This document shows positions 5,613-7,432 of a stretch of 7,432 nucleotides of DNA, one piece after another; position 1 is the first letter of the stretch; every line of letters begins with the position of its first letter. Position numbers and translations under genes: made by a program. The stretch is taken from positions 1-7,432 of the forward strand of contig JADFLK010000100.1 of assembly GCA_022564455.1 (NCBI GenBank). The letters are read 5' to 3'. The notes under the pieces are model-generated. The model saw only the letters and a list, made by a program, of their open reading frames with translations. It was not told where the DNA came from and did no database searches. The stretch is from Bacteroidota bacterium. GTDB taxonomy: Bacteria; Bacteroidota; Rhodothermia; Rhodothermales; Rubricoccaceae.

Positions 5613-6110
5613 CTAGTTCAGAATCGGAGGCGGAACCCTTCTCAGGCAAAGCCTAGCCTGTCCCCTGAGACTCTGCCGCTTGAGTAAGTTCGGTGGGTGC
5701 GTCGGCAACGGCTCCCCCGCAGGACTGGACGGTGCTTCCGGCACGCCCCACTTCTTCCACCCGTCCACCTCGACGGTCAGCTGCCTCACCCGCGTCTTGT
5801 CCAGCAGCATGAGGAGCGGGTGATTCGGTCTCTGGGGCTCTGGAGGCATCGCCTTCCAAAATACGCCGAACCGGCGGGCGAAGAAGTCGAGAGCACGAGC
5901 GCCGGGTGAATGAAGGGCCGAGGCTTCGAGCCGACCCTCGCCCGCCGGCGGGTGAGGCGTAGAAGACGACTTCTCCAGATTCTCCTGATCCATTCGCCGC
6001 CAGCGGAGACTCCTCTCCAGTGCCCGGTTCTCCTCGCCCTGCGTCCAGCGGACTAGCAATCTGAGGACGGTTGCGAGCTCAACGAGGTCAGGTGTCAGGC
6101 GGTTGGTCAT
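5613..6110 (-). CDS. Doubtful hypothetical ORF, 165 aa
   Basis: An open frame of 165 codons with no recognised family. The N-terminal third (LTPDLVELATVLRLLVRWTQ, then ENRALERSLRWRR) is helix-like. The middle is rich in proline and glycine (TPHPPAGEGRLE) and is encoded over a 20-bp GC-rich near-palindrome. The segment LLDKTRVRQLTVEVDGWKKW looks protein-like, while the C-terminus is Arg/Pro-rich and unconvincing. Third codon positions are mostly G or C, which is compatible with coding but also with high-GC background. There is no Shine-Dalgarno, and the TAG stop lies inside the CTAG bordering the MITE-like element. It may be a lineage-specific gene or a chance ORF in decayed DNA. Confidence 0.3.
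   Translation of the reverse strand: MTNRLTPDLVELATVLRLLVRWTQGEENRALERSLRWRRMDQENLEKSSSTPHPPAGEGRLEASALHSPGARALDFFARRFGVFWKAMPPEPQRPNHPLLMLLDKTRVRQLTVEVDGWKKWGVPEAPSSPAGEPLPTHPPNLLKRQSLRGQARLCLRRVPPPILN
5937..5956. repeat. GC-rich 20-bp near-palindrome
   Basis: CTCGCCCGCCGGCGGGTGAG is symmetric at all but one base pair. Such sequences can be dispersed intergenic repeats, which would count against the overlapping ORF being a true gene. Only one copy is seen in this window. Confidence 0.45.
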
Positions 6111-6564
6111 GAAGGTAGGGTTGGTTGAACTGCTACCCTAGACACCATCGACGGTAAGATGTAACGTCGGCCGGGCCGTCTTCGCCCACGCCTCATGATG
6201 ACCTGTCGTTCGACTTCGGCGCATCGTCCTTCCGTTTTGGCCGGGTCGTCGGCATTTCCAGTTGGCTTGGGCAGAGCTTCGCTATTTCACGAGCGTAATG
6301 CGCTGGGTGTGGGTGCCAACCCGTACCACGTACACTCCTGCCGTTCTCCCCAATACCTGCGCAGAGTACGCAAAGCCGAGCTTCTGCGAGATGCTGGCTG
6401 GATTCGTATTCGTTTAGCCGTGATGGAGCCAGAGGCTGGTGGCTCTCCCAGAGCTTTCAGGCAGCGACTGACGCTTCTCAAGTAGCCGTTCCAATCACGT
6501 TGAAAAATGGCTGTGGATACACTTCTGTCTGGTAGATTTAGAGAGGTGTTAACCGGATCGTCCC
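6111..6564. other. Gene-poor stretch before the S41-type peptidase
   Basis: No convincing complete gene was found here. Short frames exist on both strands but lack family resemblance and start signals. The one interpretable part is a minus-strand sorting-domain-like tail (6282-6413, listed separately). Near the right end, TAGATTTA (6533-6540) resembles a Bacteroidota -7 element and would suit the peptidase gene 25 nt downstream, but no -33 element is seen at the proper distance. Confidence 0.5.
6282..6413 (-). pseudogene. Degraded C-terminal tail resembling a type IX secretion (por) sorting domain
   Basis: A minus-strand frame of 43 codons, ending in TAG at 6284-6282 and closed upstream by TAA, contains TNTNPASISQKLGF and ends in LGRTAGVYVVRVGTHTQRIT followed by LVK. 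Type IX type A sorting domains typically carry an NPA element and end in a strand like GVYVVRV followed by a short basic tail. The usual domain is about twice as long, there is no usable start codon, and neighbouring frames do not clearly continue it, so it is probably a decayed gene end. Resemblance is by eye and modest. Confidence 0.35.
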
Positions 6565-7432
6565 ATGTCCCGCTTCATCTCCATTTTATTCTCAGCCATT
6601 CTCCTCTTTCAGTCGGCAGCAAGCCAGGTGCCTTCTGGAGCGCCCGACTGGAGCCAGGACCTCGACGTCCTTGCCCAGGAGCTCCCTGAGCGGCACCCGA
6701 ACCCGTTTGGTCAGATCAGTCGTGACGATTGGGATGCGGCTGTCGCGGACGTGCGTCGCGGCCTACCCGAAATGGATGCCAATCAGTGGATGGTCGCGAT
6801 CCAACGTCTTGTGGCCCGGCTAGGTGATGCACATACTTCAGTGGTCCCCGTTGCCGACCCGGCCCTCAGCGTCCGTTTTTACCCCGTCGAATATTACCTC
6901 TTTGATGACGGGCTCTTCGTCCAGCGCGCCGCAGCCGAATACTCCGAGATCGTCGGCGGCAGGGTGGTAGAAATTGGTCGTGTTAGTGTGGAGGATGCCC
7001 TCGCGGCAGCCGGATCTCTAGTCTCGCACGAGAACGAGTGGTGGGTGAGGGCATGGGCACCACATTACCTCACTATGGTGGAAGCCCTAGATGGCCTCGG
7101 TATCGCCGATGATGCGGAGCGCCTAACCGTGGTCATTGACAAGAATGGAGTACTCGACACGGTTATCCTGATACCGCTGGAACGAATCGAACCGAGCGGA
7201 CACAACCCGCTCGCAACAAGAGAGATGTCTGGCTGGGTCGATATGCGCCAGAGCAGCGAGGCGCCCCGGTGGCTACGTCAACTCGACCGGATCTATTGGT
7301 ACGACTACGATGCTGAGACGAAAACCTTATATGTGTCGTACCGAGCGGTCGCGTCCATACCGCACGGGCCGTCCAATCGCACTTTTTGGGACGAGGTATT
7401 CTCATTCGCCGACACAAGTGATGTTGAGCGGT
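6565..7432 (+). CDS. Exported S41-like (C-terminal processing/tricorn type) peptidase, C-terminus beyond window
   Basis: An open frame of 289 codons running off the right edge. Residues 1-20 (MSRFISILFSAILLFQSAAS) form a signal peptide with likely cleavage near AAS/Q. The next part (DLDVLAQELPERHPNPFGQI, DDWDAAVADV, then LVARLGDAHTSV at 82-93) is the N-terminal helical region of S41-type proteins; GDAHT at 87-91 is the familiar hairpin motif of that region. About residues 105-205 look like a PDZ-like domain (YPVEYYLFDDGLFV, then VVEIG). The catalytic Ser/Lys domain would lie beyond the window, so activity cannot be judged. The ATG at 6565 is chosen because it precedes the signal peptide; GAGAGG at 6541-6546 is too far away for a standard ribosome site. 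It shows no visible functional link to the metal-type cluster. Confidence 0.8.
   Translation, partial: MSRFISILFSAILLFQSAASQVPSGAPDWSQDLDVLAQELPERHPNPFGQISRDDWDAAVADVRRGLPEMDANQWMVAIQRLVARLGDAHTSVVPVADPALSVRFYPVEYYLFDDGLFVQRAAAEYSEIVGGRVVEIGRVSVEDALAAAGSLVSHENEWWVRAWAPHYLTMVEALDGLGIADDAERLTVVIDKNGVLDTVILIPLERIEPSGHNPLATREMSGWVDMRQSSEAPRWLRQLDRIYWYDYDAETKTLYVSYRAVASIPHGPSNRTFWDEVFSFADTSDVER

Noticed and set aside
6195..6485. Plus-strand frame of 96 codons
   Set aside because: Composition is unremarkable, no ribosome site, and it lies antisense to the more interpretable sorting-domain-like tail.

Overview
The window looks like a GC-rich chromosomal segment of a Bacteroidota/Rhodothermota-type bacterium. 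Supporting hints are several exported or outer-membrane proteins, few Shine-Dalgarno sites, an HMA protein with a CPFCAYG motif, and what looks like the tail of a type IX secretion (por) sorting domain. This assignment is an inference from protein style, not a proven taxon.

Layout. Positions 1-1754 hold two minus-strand genes: an exported isoaspartyl peptidase/type III asparaginase (its last residues lie beyond the left edge) and a DUF2270-type membrane protein. Positions 1755-1947 are a divergent intergenic region with a candidate MerR-type promoter/operator. Positions 1948-5187 hold a compact plus-strand cluster: a small six-cysteine thioredoxin-like protein, a secreted heavy-metal-associated (HMA, MerP-like) domain protein, an outer-membrane beta-barrel of the MetA/phenol-degradation 'transporter' type (its start overlaps the HMA stop by 4 bp), a six-repeat NHL propeller lipoprotein, and a MerR-family regulator with two metal-loop cysteines. 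Positions 5188-6564 look like decayed or accessory DNA: a frameshifted remnant of a second NHL protein, a 161-bp MITE-like element with 14-bp terminal inverted repeats flanked by CTAG, a doubtful minus-strand ORF, and a degraded sorting-domain tail. Position 6565 to the end is the N-terminal part of an exported S41-like peptidase, cut by the right edge.

How the genes may work together. The central cluster reads as a metal-responsive envelope module. The regulator would sense a thiophilic metal and act on the 19-bp-spaced promoter upstream of the thioredoxin-like gene. The HMA protein would bind metal in the periplasm, the barrel could pass it across the outer membrane, the NHL lipoprotein could be a scaffold, and the thioredoxin-like protein could handle thiols or metal in the cytoplasm. 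No MerA, MerT or MerF, P-type ATPase or RND pump is encoded between 1755 and 5187, which sets it apart from classical mer, cop or czc operons. The metal and the direction of transport cannot be read from the sequence.
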